64,000 nt of DNA from Rhizophagus clarus (taxonomy: Eukaryota > Glomeromycota > Glomeromycetes > Glomerales > Glomeraceae). Below the pieces are notes generated by a model that saw nothing but the letters and a program-made list of their open reading frames with translations, was not told the origin of the DNA and searched no databases. Below are positions 22,346 to 35,800 of the stretch, piece after piece. Position numbers and translations under genes: made by a program. Position 1 is the stretch's first letter. Each line of letters opens with the position of its first letter. The DNA lies in NCBI GenBank assembly GCA_015698045.1, contig BLAL01000215.1, positions 868,001 to 932,000 of the forward strand, read 5' to 3'.

Positions 22346-25219
22346 GGGGCGGCTAAAGCGGAGTCAAATCACGTGATCAGGCTAAATTCACATGATACGA
22401 ATTCTGATTGTGATTGGCTCGTAGGTTACAACCGAAATAGATTTTCTTGTTAACTGTATTCACTTTAAATATGATAAAATAAAATAAACTGTATTAAAAA
22501 TAAAATAAATAAAATAAATTGTATGATAAATTAAATTAGATTTCTATGCTCAAACTGTATTAAAAATAAAATAAATAAAATAGATTGGGTGACAAATTTA
22601 AGTGATATGTTTAAGTGATGTTTATGTAAAAAGTTTAAGGGAAAAATAAAGTTTTATTTATTATAATAAAATAAAAATTTCGAAATAATTGGATTGATAG
22701 AAGTTTCTAACATAGAGATAAAAGCCTCTGTCTTCTCAGCATTTCCCATCTCTTCAACATTCCAATATTTATCACGAATCTTCTCCGTTAATTCCACTAC
22801 AGATAGCCTTCGATTCTCAGCTTCTTTTTGCTCTTTTGTCTGTACAAATTCTATTATGGTTTCACGACCTTCATATATTTCATATCCACATTCTTCGAAC
22901 ATTTCCTGAAAACCTTTCCATGTATTAACGGTCAATAATTTGACGTTTCCATATAGATGCTCGTGAAAAATGTGCCGGCAGGGTAATAAATATCGAATTC
23001 GGAATAGACAGTGGCAATTAAGTGATGTTAACCCCGGCGCTCCTTTACCTTTTTCAATCCTACTCATAACAGCACGAGCCTCTTCAACAAGTAAACGTTG
23101 AAGTGGGAAAAGGAATTTGTGTATTTCCTCGATAATATCATTATCCACGCCGTATGCCGATATTTTTTTCGTACGAAAGTCGAAGGCGGTTACTTCAGAT
23201 TCAGATCACTTTTTACAATCAACGTTAATGATATTATGCGCAGCACCTGGTATGAGACATAGAACGAAAATAAATAAAGAGAATGAAACAAAAAAAAGAA
23301 ATAATACGAGAGAATAAAACAAAAAACAAGAAAAAAAGGATAATAAAAGACGAACAACAAATGAAAGAAGGATGAATAAAGTGACGAACGGAACAAAAGG
23401 AAGATGAATAGGGGAAAAACGAAATGAGAGAAAGATAAATAAGAATATAACGAGAAAGAGAACAATGGAATAAATAAAAAATAAAAATAAGAAAAGAATT
23501 TAAGTAAATGGATACTGGAAATGTAAGAAAATGAATAAAAAAAAATAAGAGACTGACATACCAATTAAACCATGCGAAAAAGACGTTAATCTTTTTAATT
23601 CATTGTGATAAGATTCCAAAGGATTCGTAGATGTAACTTGCAAAAGAAGCGGGGAGTGTTGTCGCGCCTATAATGCCCACTGTTGAGTATTTTTCGCGTA
23701 ATTCCGTTGAATATAATTTCGAATAGCCGAGATCGCACAACTGTTGATAGCATCTTGGACAAGTTTTTCGCAGCCGACCTTCGTTCGTTTGTGCATTGCC
23801 GTGTTCATAATGTCTCTGGTTTTTTTATCGTAGATTTTAGTCATCCACGTTCTCATAACATGGACGACACAGAGAATCACGTCGCACTGTTGTTCACCAG
23901 CGCTTATACCAGGAAAAGCCTTCTTAATACCTTTAGCCTCAATACCGCTTTGATCCAAAAGAAAGTAACGTGGAGACCACTGACGACATTTGCTACGAAT
24001 TATTTTTAACGCCTCCAAAACAGTATCGCAATCTTCATTGCTTACAAAAAAGTAGGCACCAACATCCCAAGATCCATAAGTATCACGAACGTATAATGTA
24101 AAGAGGCGCCAATCATACTTGTTCGTTTTATGTGTTGAATCAATAAGAGTCAGCCATCCATGACGCTGAAGTTTCTCGAGCTGTTTTGGATGTGCGAACA
24201 CAAAGCCCTTTATAGTTTTAGCAGACTGGTGGGAAACACAATAATTTTCAACTTGGTACCCTTTTTCTATTAAAAAGGACACAGATTCTGAAATATCTGA
24301 TCTTAAACCAGAATTACAAGTAAGATGTGCTTCCATTGGCCCGCAAACTTTATATTTGATATTAGCAACTTCCTTTCGTTTCAGCTCGCTCACACTTGCA
24401 CCCAAACCTAACTTAGGAGCATATTCTTTAATGGCGGAAGTGATTGCTGGAGGAGAATAATTCTTTACCGCTTCCTTTTCTACCAAAGTACGAGTAGCTT
24501 GAGAACGTTTTAGCCTATCTGATTCTAATAATGAGTGTGTATGTTCGGAAGAGTTATTATAACGTTCGACCTTGACGATTTTTAACGAAACTAGCCACCA
24601 AACTCTGATCTTTGCATTACATATTTTAGATGGTCGTATCTTTGTTACTCGGCGTTTTTCGTTGGGGATGTTTTCTTTACTTCGTGTGCTTGATACTCTG
24701 TGTTTTGTAAATCGACAGGCAAACACTTTCCGTATGTTACCATTTACTTGCGTATGCGAGTTCCATTGCGTCCATATATTCGAAACCAATGGCCACCAAT
24801 CCTTGTCGAAATCTTTCATCAGGATTTCCAAAGAACAGCTCACATTAAAAAGTAAGCTTCGTTTTTCATCTGGAGTGAGATCTTCTGGCGGTGTAATGGT
24901 GTCGGACGGTACTGTTTCTTCCATTTTTCGTTTACATTTTGTTAACAGTAAAAAATATGTATATAACGATATTAAAACAATACATTTTAAAAGGAAAAAA
25001 TAAAAATTTTTTAACCTTAAATCGAAAAATAAAAGCTAAAATGTATGTTGAGAAGTGAAAAAAAAATAAAAAAAAAAAATAAACGGTAAATAATAAAAAA
25101 TGTTACACCATTTCGTCATCACGTCAATTTCGGTTGTAACTTACGAGCCAATCACAATCAGAATTTGTATCATGTGAATTTAGCCTGATCACGTGATTTG
25201 ACTCTGCTTTAGCCGCCCC
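22346..25219. mobile_element. Complete Mutator-like element (MULE), 2.87 kb
   Basis: Terminal inverted repeats of 93 bp (22346-22438 and 25127-25219) start GGGGCGGCTAAAGC and differ at three positions, all A/G. They are flanked by identical CCTAATATAG copies at 22336-22345 and 25220-25229. A 9-10-bp duplication is typical of MULEs; one to two bases are ambiguous because of the G/C run. Inside is one transposase gene on the minus strand. A 30-bp AT motif (AACTGTATTAAAAATAAAAT) is repeated at 22488 and 22553 in its 3' region. Each inverted repeat contains AATCACGTGATC. Confidence 0.93.
22654..24924 (-). pseudogene. MULE transposase with SWIM zinc finger, two in-frame stops
   Basis: Exon 1 runs from ATG 24924 to 23562 and exon 2 from 23246 to 22654; the intron 23247-23561 (GTATGT..ACCAG) keeps frame (SHGLIG/AAHNIINVD), giving 652 codons. 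N-terminal Cys/His residues (C70, C102, H128, H130) may bind zinc and DNA. The MULE catalytic domain shows D262 in LIDSTHK, D324 in LLDQS, CVVH near 352-355 and E in NPLESYH. The C-terminus has a SWIM-type finger, CHC..CRH. TAG at 23668-23670 interrupts WAL-stop-ARQHSPLLLQ, and TGA at 23206-23208 interrupts CKK-stop-SESEV. Both fit loss of tryptophan (TGG to TAG or TGA), although CGA could also explain the second. Otherwise intact, so only recently inactivated or restorable by two reversions. Confidence 0.9.
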
Positions 25220-25382
25220 CCTAATATAGTAAAGCAAACATAATTATGTAATACGTGTCGATAAAAAAAAAAAATGGCACATTGTATGTATACAGAACTT
25301 CCCCAAATCCGATTATTTCTTAAATTGTGATAATCTTTTTTGATTTTAATTCTAATTTCTAATTAATTAAAGAAAAATTGTT

Positions 25383-28080
25383 GGTGCCACCCCAGGTGGT
25401 ACATGATTTTTTGCCACCCCTATCACGTGATTCTAAATTAATTGTTTATTTTGTTTTTTTATACGCGATTTTTTTTTAATTTTTTGCCGCTTTTTACTTT
25501 CGTTACTTTCAGTATGTTTTATTTTTTTAAATCGTTTTTTTTTTTATTATAAATCAGCATTAAATAACGTTCTTTTTTTTGTAAGTGCTTATTTTCTTGG
25601 CTTGGGAGCTTCTGGTAAGTTTCTTTTTCAGCATTGTCAATTTTTTTTTTTGTTAATTAACGTTAACACTTTCTTTTGCAGGTTAATCTTTTTGACGGTT
25701 AACGGCTTTAGACTTCGTCGTCAAGTTTCCAGTAAATGGTAAATTCAAGACACTTTGAATCTTTAGATTTGCCTTCTTTAACTAACCATCTTTTCTTATT
25801 TTTTTTTTGGCTGGGCTTTTCTTTTTTTGCGATTTTATTTTCATTTTGTTTTGGGTATTTTCATTTTTTATTTTGTTCTTTATCACACCTTTTCATAATT
25901 CTTTCATCCTTCATTGTTTTTTTGTTCCCTCTCGTCCTTTATCATTTCTTTTTACTATTACTTTCATCTTTTATTGTTTCTTTTGCTTCCACTTTCGTTT
26001 CTTTTGCTTTCCCTTTCATTCTTTATCGTTCCTTTTATTCCCTTTTCCTTCTTGATCATTCCTTTTATTCTCTCTTTCATCTTTGATCATTCCTTTCATC
26101 CTTGATCGTTTCTTTTATTTCCTCTTCATCCTTGGTCTCTCCTTTTATTATTATTTCATCATTAATCATTACTTTTGTTTCCCCCTCATCCTTGATCTCT
26201 CCTTTCATCATTATTTCATCCTTGATTGTTCCTTTCGTTCCTTCTTCATCATTAATCGCTCCTTTCATCATTATTTTGTCCTTGATCGTTTCATTTGTTC
26301 CTTCTTCATCCTTGATCTCTCCTTTTATTATTATTTCATCATTAATCATTACTTTTGTTTCCCCCTCATCCTTGATCTCTCCTTTCATCATTATTTCATC
26401 CTTGATTGTTCCTTTCGTTCCTTCTTCATCATTAATCGCTCCTTTCATCATTATTTTGTCCTTGATCGTTTCATTTGTTCCTTCTTCATCCTTGATCTCT
26501 CCTTTTATTATTATTTCATCATTAATCATTACTTTTGTTTCCCCCTCATCCTTGATCTCTCCTTTCATCATTATTTCATCCTTGATTGTTCCTTTCGTTC
26601 CTTCTTCATCATTAATCGCTCCTTTCATCATTATTTTGTCCTTGATCGTTTCATTTGTTCCTTCTTCATCCTTGATCTCTCCTTTTATTATTATTTCATC
26701 ATTAATCATTACTTTTGTTTCCCTTTCATCCTTGATCTCTCCTTTCATCATTATTTCATCCTTGATTGTTCCTTTCGTTCCTTCTTCATCATTAATCGCT
26801 CCTTTTGTCCTTGATCGTTTCATTTGTTTCTTCTTCATCCTTGATCTCTCCTTTTATTATTATTTCATCATTAATCATTACTTTTGTTTCCCTCTCATCC
26901 TTGATCTCTCCTTTCATCATTATTTCATCCTTGATTGTTCCTTTCGTTCCTTCTTCATCATTAATCGCTCCTTTCATCATTATTTTGTCCTTGATCGTTT
27001 CATTTGTTCCTTCTTCATCCTTGATCTCTCCTTTTATTATTATTTCATCATTAATCATTACTTTTGTTTCCCCCTTATCCTTGATCTCTCCTTTCATCAT
27101 TATTTCATCCTTGATTGTTTTTTTCGTTCCTTCTTCATCATTAATCGCTCCTTTCATCATTATTTTGTCCTTGATCATTTCATTTGTTCCTTCTTCATCC
27201 TTGATCTCTCCTTTTATTATTATTTCATCCTTAAACGTTACTTTTGTTCCCCTTCATCCTTGATCTCTCCTTTCATTATTATTTTATCCTTTCATTTCCC
27301 TTTTATCCTTAATTGCTTCTTTCATTATTATTTTATCCTTGATCATTTCTTTCGTTCCCTCTTCATCCTTGATCTCTCCTTTCATCATTATTTTCGTTTC
27401 TTTCATTCCCTCTTCATTCTTGATCTCCCCTTTCATCATTATTTCATCCTTGATTGTTATTTTGTGCCCCCTTCATCCTTAATCGTTTCTCTTTTGTCAT
27501 TATTTCATCCTTGATCTTTTTTTTTTGTTCTCTTTTTGTCTTTGATTGCTTCTTGCATCACTATCTCGTCCTTGATCATTTATTTCGTTCCTCTTTCATT
27601 CTTGATCACTCCTTTCAGCATTCTTTTATTCCTGATCACTCCTTTCATCATTATCTTCCTTGATCTCTCCTTTCATTATCCCTTCATCCTCGATTTCTCT
27701 TTTTGTTCCTCATTTTCTTTCTTATTTTACTTTATCCCTTTTACTTCTTTTCATTATACATCTCTTTCTTTACTATTGTAATTTGTTATTAGATGTCATT
27801 CGTGTCATTTATTATTAGTACTGTAAACTAAATAAATAATTGTTTATCTATAGCATATATGATACAATACAAAATTACAAATTTTAATAAAAAAGTTACT
27901 AAAGTTTATTAAGTTATTTCGGATGTTTTACTATTGTATTTATATTGTATTTTATCAAAATTTAATTCTTACGAAAATTTTTTTTATGAAAAAAAATTTT
28001 AAAGTTAAAAATTAACCGATTAAAAATTAGCCAATCAAATTATATTTTTAAGTCACGTGATAGGGGTCCGGGGTGGCACC
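25383..28080. mobile_element. Candidate non-autonomous element bounded by GGTGCCACCCC repeats
   Basis: GGTGCCACCCC at 25383 is inverted as GGGGTGGCACC ending at 28080, and both ends also carry CCCCTATCACGTGA in inverted orientation; the left end has 25-30 extra bases between the two motifs. No target-site duplication is evident, so the boundary is less certain than for the MULE. The inside has no transposase. It holds a possible short spliced leader (intron 25615-25681, GTAAGT..TTGCAG) and then the pyrimidine-rich satellite. It lies only 163 bp from the MULE. Confidence 0.55.
26126..27240. repeat. 180-bp higher-order satellite built of six 30-bp units
   Basis: The basic unit is about 30 bp, close to TCATCCTTGATCTCTCCTTT plus CATCATTATT. 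Six variants form a 180-bp higher-order unit, with copies beginning near 26161, 26341, 26521, 26701 (shortened) and about 26870 and 27050. The first three are almost base-for-base identical. More degenerate 30-bp units extend to about 27700 and back to about 25900. Because 30 and 180 are multiples of three, several frames stay open. The minus strand reads as Lys/Asp/Glu-rich decapeptides (26077-26838), the plus strand as Ser/Ile/Phe-rich ones (26102-27514). I do not regard either as proven coding. Confidence 0.9.
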
Positions 28081-29737
28081 TAGATAACTTCTTAATTAAA
28101 TGATAAATTCTTTTTAAATCAATATATTTCTTGGTGCTAGAAATATGAATTTACTACCATTTAATAGGTCTTAATGAGATGATTCTAACAAACTAAAATT
28201 AATCTTTTTGTAATTATTAAATAAAAAGTTATTGTTAAAAACTAAAAAAGATATGAAATTATCATCATTGAATGATGCACTTTGATGAGAGGAATCTAAT
28301 AAATTAATTTCATCTTTTTATGACCATTAGACACTGAAATGTTCTAAAAAAAACCAATTTTTTTTTTAAAAATTGATTTAGCCTTACAGTTTAAGGGATA
28401 TTTTATTAAAAAGCTATTCCCTTATAAGAGTTAAATATGTCTTCTTTAGAAATAATAATCATGTGACGGTGACAGTTTTTAACACGTATTTTATTGGACA
28501 GATTTTATTTTGTGCAACATTTATCTTGGACTTATTCAATCATTTTTATCTTAAAATTCTTTAGTTGTATTTAATGTAAAGAAACGTTTATCTAAATAAA
28601 AATTTAAGTTAAATTTTCATATTTATGATCCTTTTTTCTTTTAATATTTGCATGAAACTTAGCTTTAATAAAAAGATAATTTTTATACTGTATTGAAATA
28701 ATAAAATTTTTTAATAACTTGACGTTTCATTTTTCAAAGAAATTTTATATTTAATAGAGAAAAAACGCGTTTTTGTTCAAAGCAAAGTAAAATACGATAA
28801 AATAAAGAATAGGATAGAATAAATTATAATAAAAGAAAAAAGAATAATATACATTTTAAAGAAGAAATTATATGCAAAATACTAGAAGTGAAATACTATT
28901 CTATTGCAGACTATTGCATTTGCATTGTTATACATACAGTATCTACTATTTTTGATCGGTAGTACAAAGCCGCGTTACCAAAATTTTTTTGATGGAGCTT
29001 CTATGGGAAGTTATGTACGCAGTAGTACACATTATTTAAACAATCGAATATCCTGCATATGACATTACTTTGGTATTTGGCGTTGTTTTTATTGTGGTAC
29101 GTTTTTTAGAGAATTAGAGTTTACAAAAAGATCACTTATTAAAATGTGACACATGTTAAAAGTATCTCCTGAATTTATTCCTATTTTAGAAATTTCCAAT
29201 AGGATTTAAATAATCAATTCCATTCTATTTCACATTTTTGGGTTACCCAAATCGTTTAGTCTTCAACTCTTCATATTTGGTTCCAATAATTTTAGCCATA
29301 ATTTGTAATTACAATTAGAAATTTGTTTTTTTATTTTCTTAATTAATGAAAAAATTGAATCTGTTAATAAAAAAAATAAAATCTCAATTCGGTTAGTTAA
29401 GGAACCAAATTTCTCAAAACAGTTTAGGATACACAAGAACAAAGAAAATTCTAAAGCACAAAGCATAAGGCACAGTACGAGAAAGACAGTATTTGTTTAT
29501 ACTTTTCAATATATCATATGATTATTAGAAGTATGATAAGTTTAAAACAACAATCAATTGAAGAAAAGAAGCACATCCGATGTTGAATTTAAATAGTTAC
29601 TTAAAAAGTTAAGAGCTGCACAGCACTCATGTGAAACCTTCGATACAAATAAAACTAGGAATTTCTTAGGTGTTTTAATTTTTTAAAAAAAAACTAATTT
29701 TCCTCCTCCCCTCCCTTTTTAAAAGAAGAAGGCTTAC
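28081..29737. other. AT-rich spacer, nothing recognised
   Basis: A short minus-strand frame at 29263-29466 has no support. No repeats or RNA genes visible. Confidence 0.5.
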
Positions 29738-29745
29738 TATATAAG
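29738..29745 (+). promoter_or_regulatory. Candidate TATA box of the propeller/ion-channel gene
   Basis: TATATAAG about 90 bases before the ATG at 29833, after a C/T-rich stretch. Confidence 0.4.
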
Positions 29746-29832
29746 ATTAAAAAAAAATTCCCGTGATTTCCTTTATGATCAAAATAATACAGTAATAGAA
29801 ATTTCATGTCGAATAATAGTTAGCTAAATTAA

Positions 29833-32800
29833 ATGTCTGAAGAAAAGAATTCAAGTAATCTTACTAAATCTCCTAAAAATTCAATTCTTAAGAAGAAAAG
29901 TTCAAGTAATATAAATTATGATACAGAATTATCTATTAATGATGATCTTTATAAACAGAAAAAACCTTCTTGTATCTCCGCAAATCAATCAGATGGAAGT
30001 TCAGGAAGTAAACGTTCAATTTTTAGTAATATAGGTAACATTTTTCAAAAAAAATCACAAAGTCATATACATTCTATGACAATGGATAATGAGAATCATG
30101 TTTCATACGACAAGGGTGAAAAATTCGCTACTCATGTTGCTATAAGTCCTAATGGTCAATATATATGTACTCTTAATAGTCGTATGTGTTATCTGTTATA
30201 ATGTTTAAAAAAAATAATGATTACTTAAAATTTATTTATTTTATTTTATTATTATTAGGAAGACTTCAATTTAAAATTTTTTGAATCCGATCAAACTATA
30301 AGTTATTCGATAATAGTTCTGTAACAGAAGAAGACGCAAATAAATTTGTAGAAATTCCAAAAATAAATTCATCTGAAAATGATGATTTAGTTCCTTACCA
30401 AATTGAACATGGTGCATTACATGAATATTAGGATAGTGAAGTATTTGATAAAAAATACGGTTCTGGAAGAGTTTTTGGAGAATCACATTTAAAAATTTCA
30501 AAAGCAGAAAATCATTTGGATGAAAAACCTAGCATGGAATATATGAAAAAGGAGGATCAAGAAAGTAATATACCAGGTTTTACGTCTAGAACATTTCCAA
30601 CATGGTCTTTAGCAATATCAAATATATGGAACATCAAGGTGAATATGTTATTTTTGTCGCAATATCAGCTATAATTGAAGCAAATATGAAAAAAAAAATA
30701 GACGAAGAAGAAGAAGAAGAAATTAATCGTCTTTATCCAAATAGAGATAGGTATAATAATGATGAATATGAAATAGAAAATAATGATGGTGATGATGATG
30801 GTGATGACGACGATGATGATAATCTGGATGTTGATCGTCATAAATCTTCTCAACCTGATTTATCTGAAGGAAAAACTGTAATATTTCGTATTGTTTTAAG
30901 GTATAATAATTTAATTCAAAAGCCTGATATTATCCCACAATACAATTGTTATAATGTTGCTGGAATTGTAATGTTTGTGAAAGAAGAACATAATAATCCT
31001 TACGTTCAACATGATGAACAATCTGAACATAATTATTTAACCGAAATGTTAACCACAAATTGCACCATAATTAATGCTGAAGGAATTTATAGAATTAATT
31101 ATTCTATTTCTAATAGTTTTTATAGTAAATCAAAAGAATAGAAATTCACTTTCCAAAATGTTAGAAAAAGAATTAAAATCTTGGTATAGATCAAAACATT
31201 GTATGGATCGTCTTTTATCATGTATTTATCATCATTATTTCTTTGTAGATCAATATAAGGATAATGTTCATACGATAGATATGTATAATCTTTCAACAAT
31301 GGAACAGGAACAAATTTTTATAATTCGTCATAATGAAAAAGTGTTTCATACTGCAAAAAATGTATCATCCGTATTCGCAGTATCACGAAATAAACAATTA
31401 ATCGCCTGTAGTAATGGTGAAGGAACTGTAACATTGTTTTGGACAGAAAATGGTCTTGATATAGGAGTAAAAGAATTTGGGATCGAGACGAAAATTCTTT
31501 TTTTGGAATTTATTGAAAATGATGAAAGATTACTTATAATTACTGAAGAGACTTGTACGAAGGAAGAACTTAAAATTATAAATGGTGATAAACCCGATAT
31601 GTTTGGAAATAATTTAGATTATAAGCAGAAGAAGGTTCAATATGATGTGAATTATGACAAACTATCTACAGTTATGGAAGAAGAAAGAAAGAATCCAGAT
31701 GATAAAAAAAAACAGATTGATCAAGTTGAGGAAAGAGAAGAAAAGTATGTAAATAACGACAATCTTTTAAAGCAGAAAATGCCAAGGAGAAGAAGTACTT
31801 ATAAAGATGAATCTATAGTGACAAAAATCAAGGTATGGGATTTATTTAGTTCGGCGGATAATGCTATTCGTACTGGAATGACTGGTGATTTGTTTCCATC
31901 AAAAGAAAATTATCATTCTCATATCGCACGAGTTCCTGGTATACTTTATCATATGAGAGAAGATGGTTATGTGTTTTCAATTATGGAGCATGATGGTTTT
32001 ATGAATCTTGTAAAAGGAAAAGAAAGAGATTTAACAAGAGATTTCGGCTGTGATATTTTTTATGATTCCAAAAATAAAAAAGATCAAAAAGATAGAATGC
32101 CATGCGTATACGCTATTAATGATGAACCTGATGTAAAGTTGCATAAAGTATATAATCGTAGAGAGACTAAAAAGTCGGTACTTTATAAGGTTATAGCTAA
32201 CAATAGGGAACCATGGATCTACATGAATAATTATAATCGAACTTCGGTATTTCTTGACGAGGAAGAAACGGTACAACTTATAATTGGACATAGTACAGTG
32301 CAAATTTGGCGAAAATTACGAAAACAGAAAGAATCTGATAAAAAAGGTGTCATCCCACAAAATAAAGAAGCTGTTCTTGAATATATTTGGGCTAATAATA
32401 TTCCATCAGAATATGATATCGAAGGCGCAAGATTACAGATAAGAGACTTGTGGGTCGGTGATAATTCATTTGTTCTTAAAGTATGTTGGGAATATGATGA
32501 AGGTAGCAAACTTATAAATAATACCGAAACACTTTCATTCCCTTATGCTGACGGCCATGTAACTCCTGTTTTACACGCCTGTAAAGCTCTTGAACATTTA
32601 AATGATCGAAAAAACGATATAATAGATTATAAAAAAATGGTAGAATTTGAACAATTAATAGAAAATACTAATAGAATTGTATGGAGATTTGTAAAGAAAA
32701 AGCCTGAAGTCTTTAAGTTGATGGATGTCCGATACAGTGTAATGTCCAATTTAATACGAGGTGGTTGTAATTATTTAATTGAATTTATTCTTTTTGGAGA

Positions 32801-35800
32801 ATGACGTTTGAAGAGCTTAAACATGAGAAAAAACTAAAGAAAAATATGAAAGAGTTTTATGATGATAAACAATATAAATATAAGCAAATATTGCATATTC
32901 CAAAAGCAAAGCAATGGATAAGTGCGGCTGGACCACAACGACGTGATGAAGTGAAATTAGAATCCAAATCTTTTCTTCATCAAATTTTCTCTTTTATAAG
33001 TGAAATAATTTTATGGTTTTTTGCACTAATATCATGTAAGAAGAAGAAGAAAAAGAAGAAGAAAAAGGAAAAAATTAAAAAGAAATCCAAAAGAAGTATG
33101 GTGCCATGCACGGATTTAGAATGGGCGATCGAATACTGCAATGGTAAACTGTGAGCCAATTTTTCTATATTGAAATTAAATTCGATTATTATTAAAATTA
33201 TTATTTCATAATAGACAAAGAAAGAAAAGATGCTGTAATGGTTGGTTATTTATTAGAATATTATTCTGAGAATGCGTTACATCACATTGGCTGGATGACA
33301 ACAATTTCAAAAGCGCTACCATTATTGTATAGATACAATTTAGGTCTGTATTAATTATAATTAATAATATTAAATTATTTATTTTATATAATTTAACTTT
33401 TTTTCGAAAAATTTTAGATTATTATGTAAAGCCATTATTTTATAAAGATTGTTTTGCTGATAAGGAACTTACACAATACGACCCATCTGAAATAATTCCT
33501 GAGCACAGCAAACCAAGAAGAAATAAAACGCAAGATTTTAAAGCTTTTAAACCCAATACTAAACTAGTTTCAGACAAAAATCATAAACCGGTACTTCAAA
33601 ATATATTTGAATTTATAACATTTAAAGTTCCAAAATATTTTACAGATTTTATTGACAATTTTGACAATGATCGTGCTCCTCCTCCTGTGGCTTTAAGAGT
33701 TGTTCCGTGAGTTATAATTAAATATTCGTTATATATAATGCATATATTTCATTTTTTTAAAAAAATTAAGACTAATAGCTTTATGTTTCATGTTTTGTAT
33801 TTTAGATTACCAAATTTTACGGTTGATAATATTCCAAAAAAACCGGTTAAATATAATTGGAAATCAAATTTATAAAAATAATTGTTATTCCTAGAGGTCA
33901 TATAATAGGCAGACAGGATAGAAATTTGTTAAGTCCCTTTGTACAAGTCGTTAGGTATGAAAAAGATAATAATATTTTTGATAACCCTGCGATGGAAGCA
34001 GTCATAGATTTTAGATGGAGGCGAGCAAGGAATTATTTTTTACAATTATTACTTGCATTTATAGCGTATGCAGTTTGTTTTGGTGTAATAAGTTGGGCCT
34101 ATATGTCAAAACTTGAAGCAACAGGAAATCTTAGGACTTTCTTAATTTGTGTTTTTATTATCTGGCTTATTATTTATTTAATAGCTGTTGAAATTAAGCA
34201 AGCATGGCATCATGGTATAAGGTCATCCCTAAATGTTAGCAATTTATTTGATATAATTTCAATCATTACACCTTGCATAGTTATGTCGATTTTTGTGGCA
34301 AGTTCATTTCAACTTTCTGATGGATTTGGAGCGGTTCAAAATAGTACAGAAATTATTGTTTGCATTTCTTTTACAATGTTATTACTTTGGTGTGAAATGG
34401 TAAGTAAAAAAAAAAATTAAAATTAATATAATATTATTTTATTTCCATTTGAATTTAAAAGTAACTAAATAATTTATTTATTTGTTACATTATAGCTTTT
34501 GTACTTAAGATTATTATCAGGTATATTAACATTATTTTTTATTTTAATTTTAAATATAGTAAAAATTATTAATAATTTTATTTATTTATTTATTTAAAGA
34601 AATGGCCATATATATTTATTATATCATTATAATATTCTCTACAGTGTGAGTGAAAGTACTTTCAAAGTATTTATATATTTATTTTATGTTGATTTAAGGC
34701 TTAAAAAATTCTTTTCTATTAAAGTTTTCCCTTTCTTGTATTTATGTGTTGTGTAATCATGGCTTTTGCACATGCCTGTAAGTCAAAGTTACTCAATCCT
34801 TTTTTCACCAAGATAAAATCATCAACTTACTTAATTGTTTTTTTATTTTTAGTTTTCTTATTATTATCAAATCCAGATACAAATATTATAATACCAAAAT
34901 CTGATAGCTTTAATATAATAAATACTACAACACAAGAACAAATGGATATAGAGATGGATGCGCAATTTGATCCTTCGTCATATTCAGATAATCCGTTTTC
35001 AAACTTTATAACATCAGTTGAAGCAACGTATTTCTGGATTAATGGTGAATGGCCACAAAGAGATCAATGGAGTTATTGGGCTGTTGAAATTTTATCAGTA
35101 CTGGGAAGTGTCTTTATAGTTACTATATTGCAAAATATGTTAATTGCTTTTATGGGGTAAGTTATCCTTTTCTATTATGTTATCCTTATTTAAAGTTTGT
35201 CATGATTGAGAAGCTGTAATTATTTTTATTAAAAAGTGGTGGACGGAAAAAGTAATGTTTTATAGGTAAATTTTATCAATTCTTTTTAGAATTTTATAAT
35301 TTCATTAACGTAAAGCGTTAGGATTAGGGTTAAGAATATTTATCACGTCGTATTACGCTCAGCTCATCCTTCACTTAAGTGTTTTGGTCATGTTTTGTAT
35401 TTGATGAGCCATGACGATAAAATTTAAAGAGGAAATCGTCAGTTGTTTTAACAATTATTAATTCTTTTTTTTTTATTTTTATTAAAAAAAAAACTAGTGG
35501 CGTATACGAAGAAGCGGCAGAAAAAGGTAGAGATGCATTATTAAGATATAGAGCAACTCTCATCTCTGATTATGAAGCATTGGAAGATATAAGATTCTGG
35601 TCACCAGAACCAGATCCACAATTTATATTTTACGTGGGACACTCACAAAGTGTAGAAGAATGGACGGAAGATAGAAAACAATTTAAAGGATGTATATATC
35701 AAAGATATGAAAATAGGGCATCATATAAAAGATATAAATTTCAGGAGGAACCAAGTGATAAATATTCTTTATTAAAATATGAAATTGATAAAAAAGATAA

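Noticed and set aside
26077-27514. Long open frames on both strands over the satellite (up to 470 codons)
   Set aside because: The repeat period is a multiple of three and lacks stops in several frames, so openness is automatic; the translations are low-complexity and have no start context or domain.
35280-35345. Telomere-like TTAGGGTTA in the last intron of the channel gene
   Set aside because: Only one near-repeat (TTAGGATTAGGGTTA); not an interstitial telomere array.
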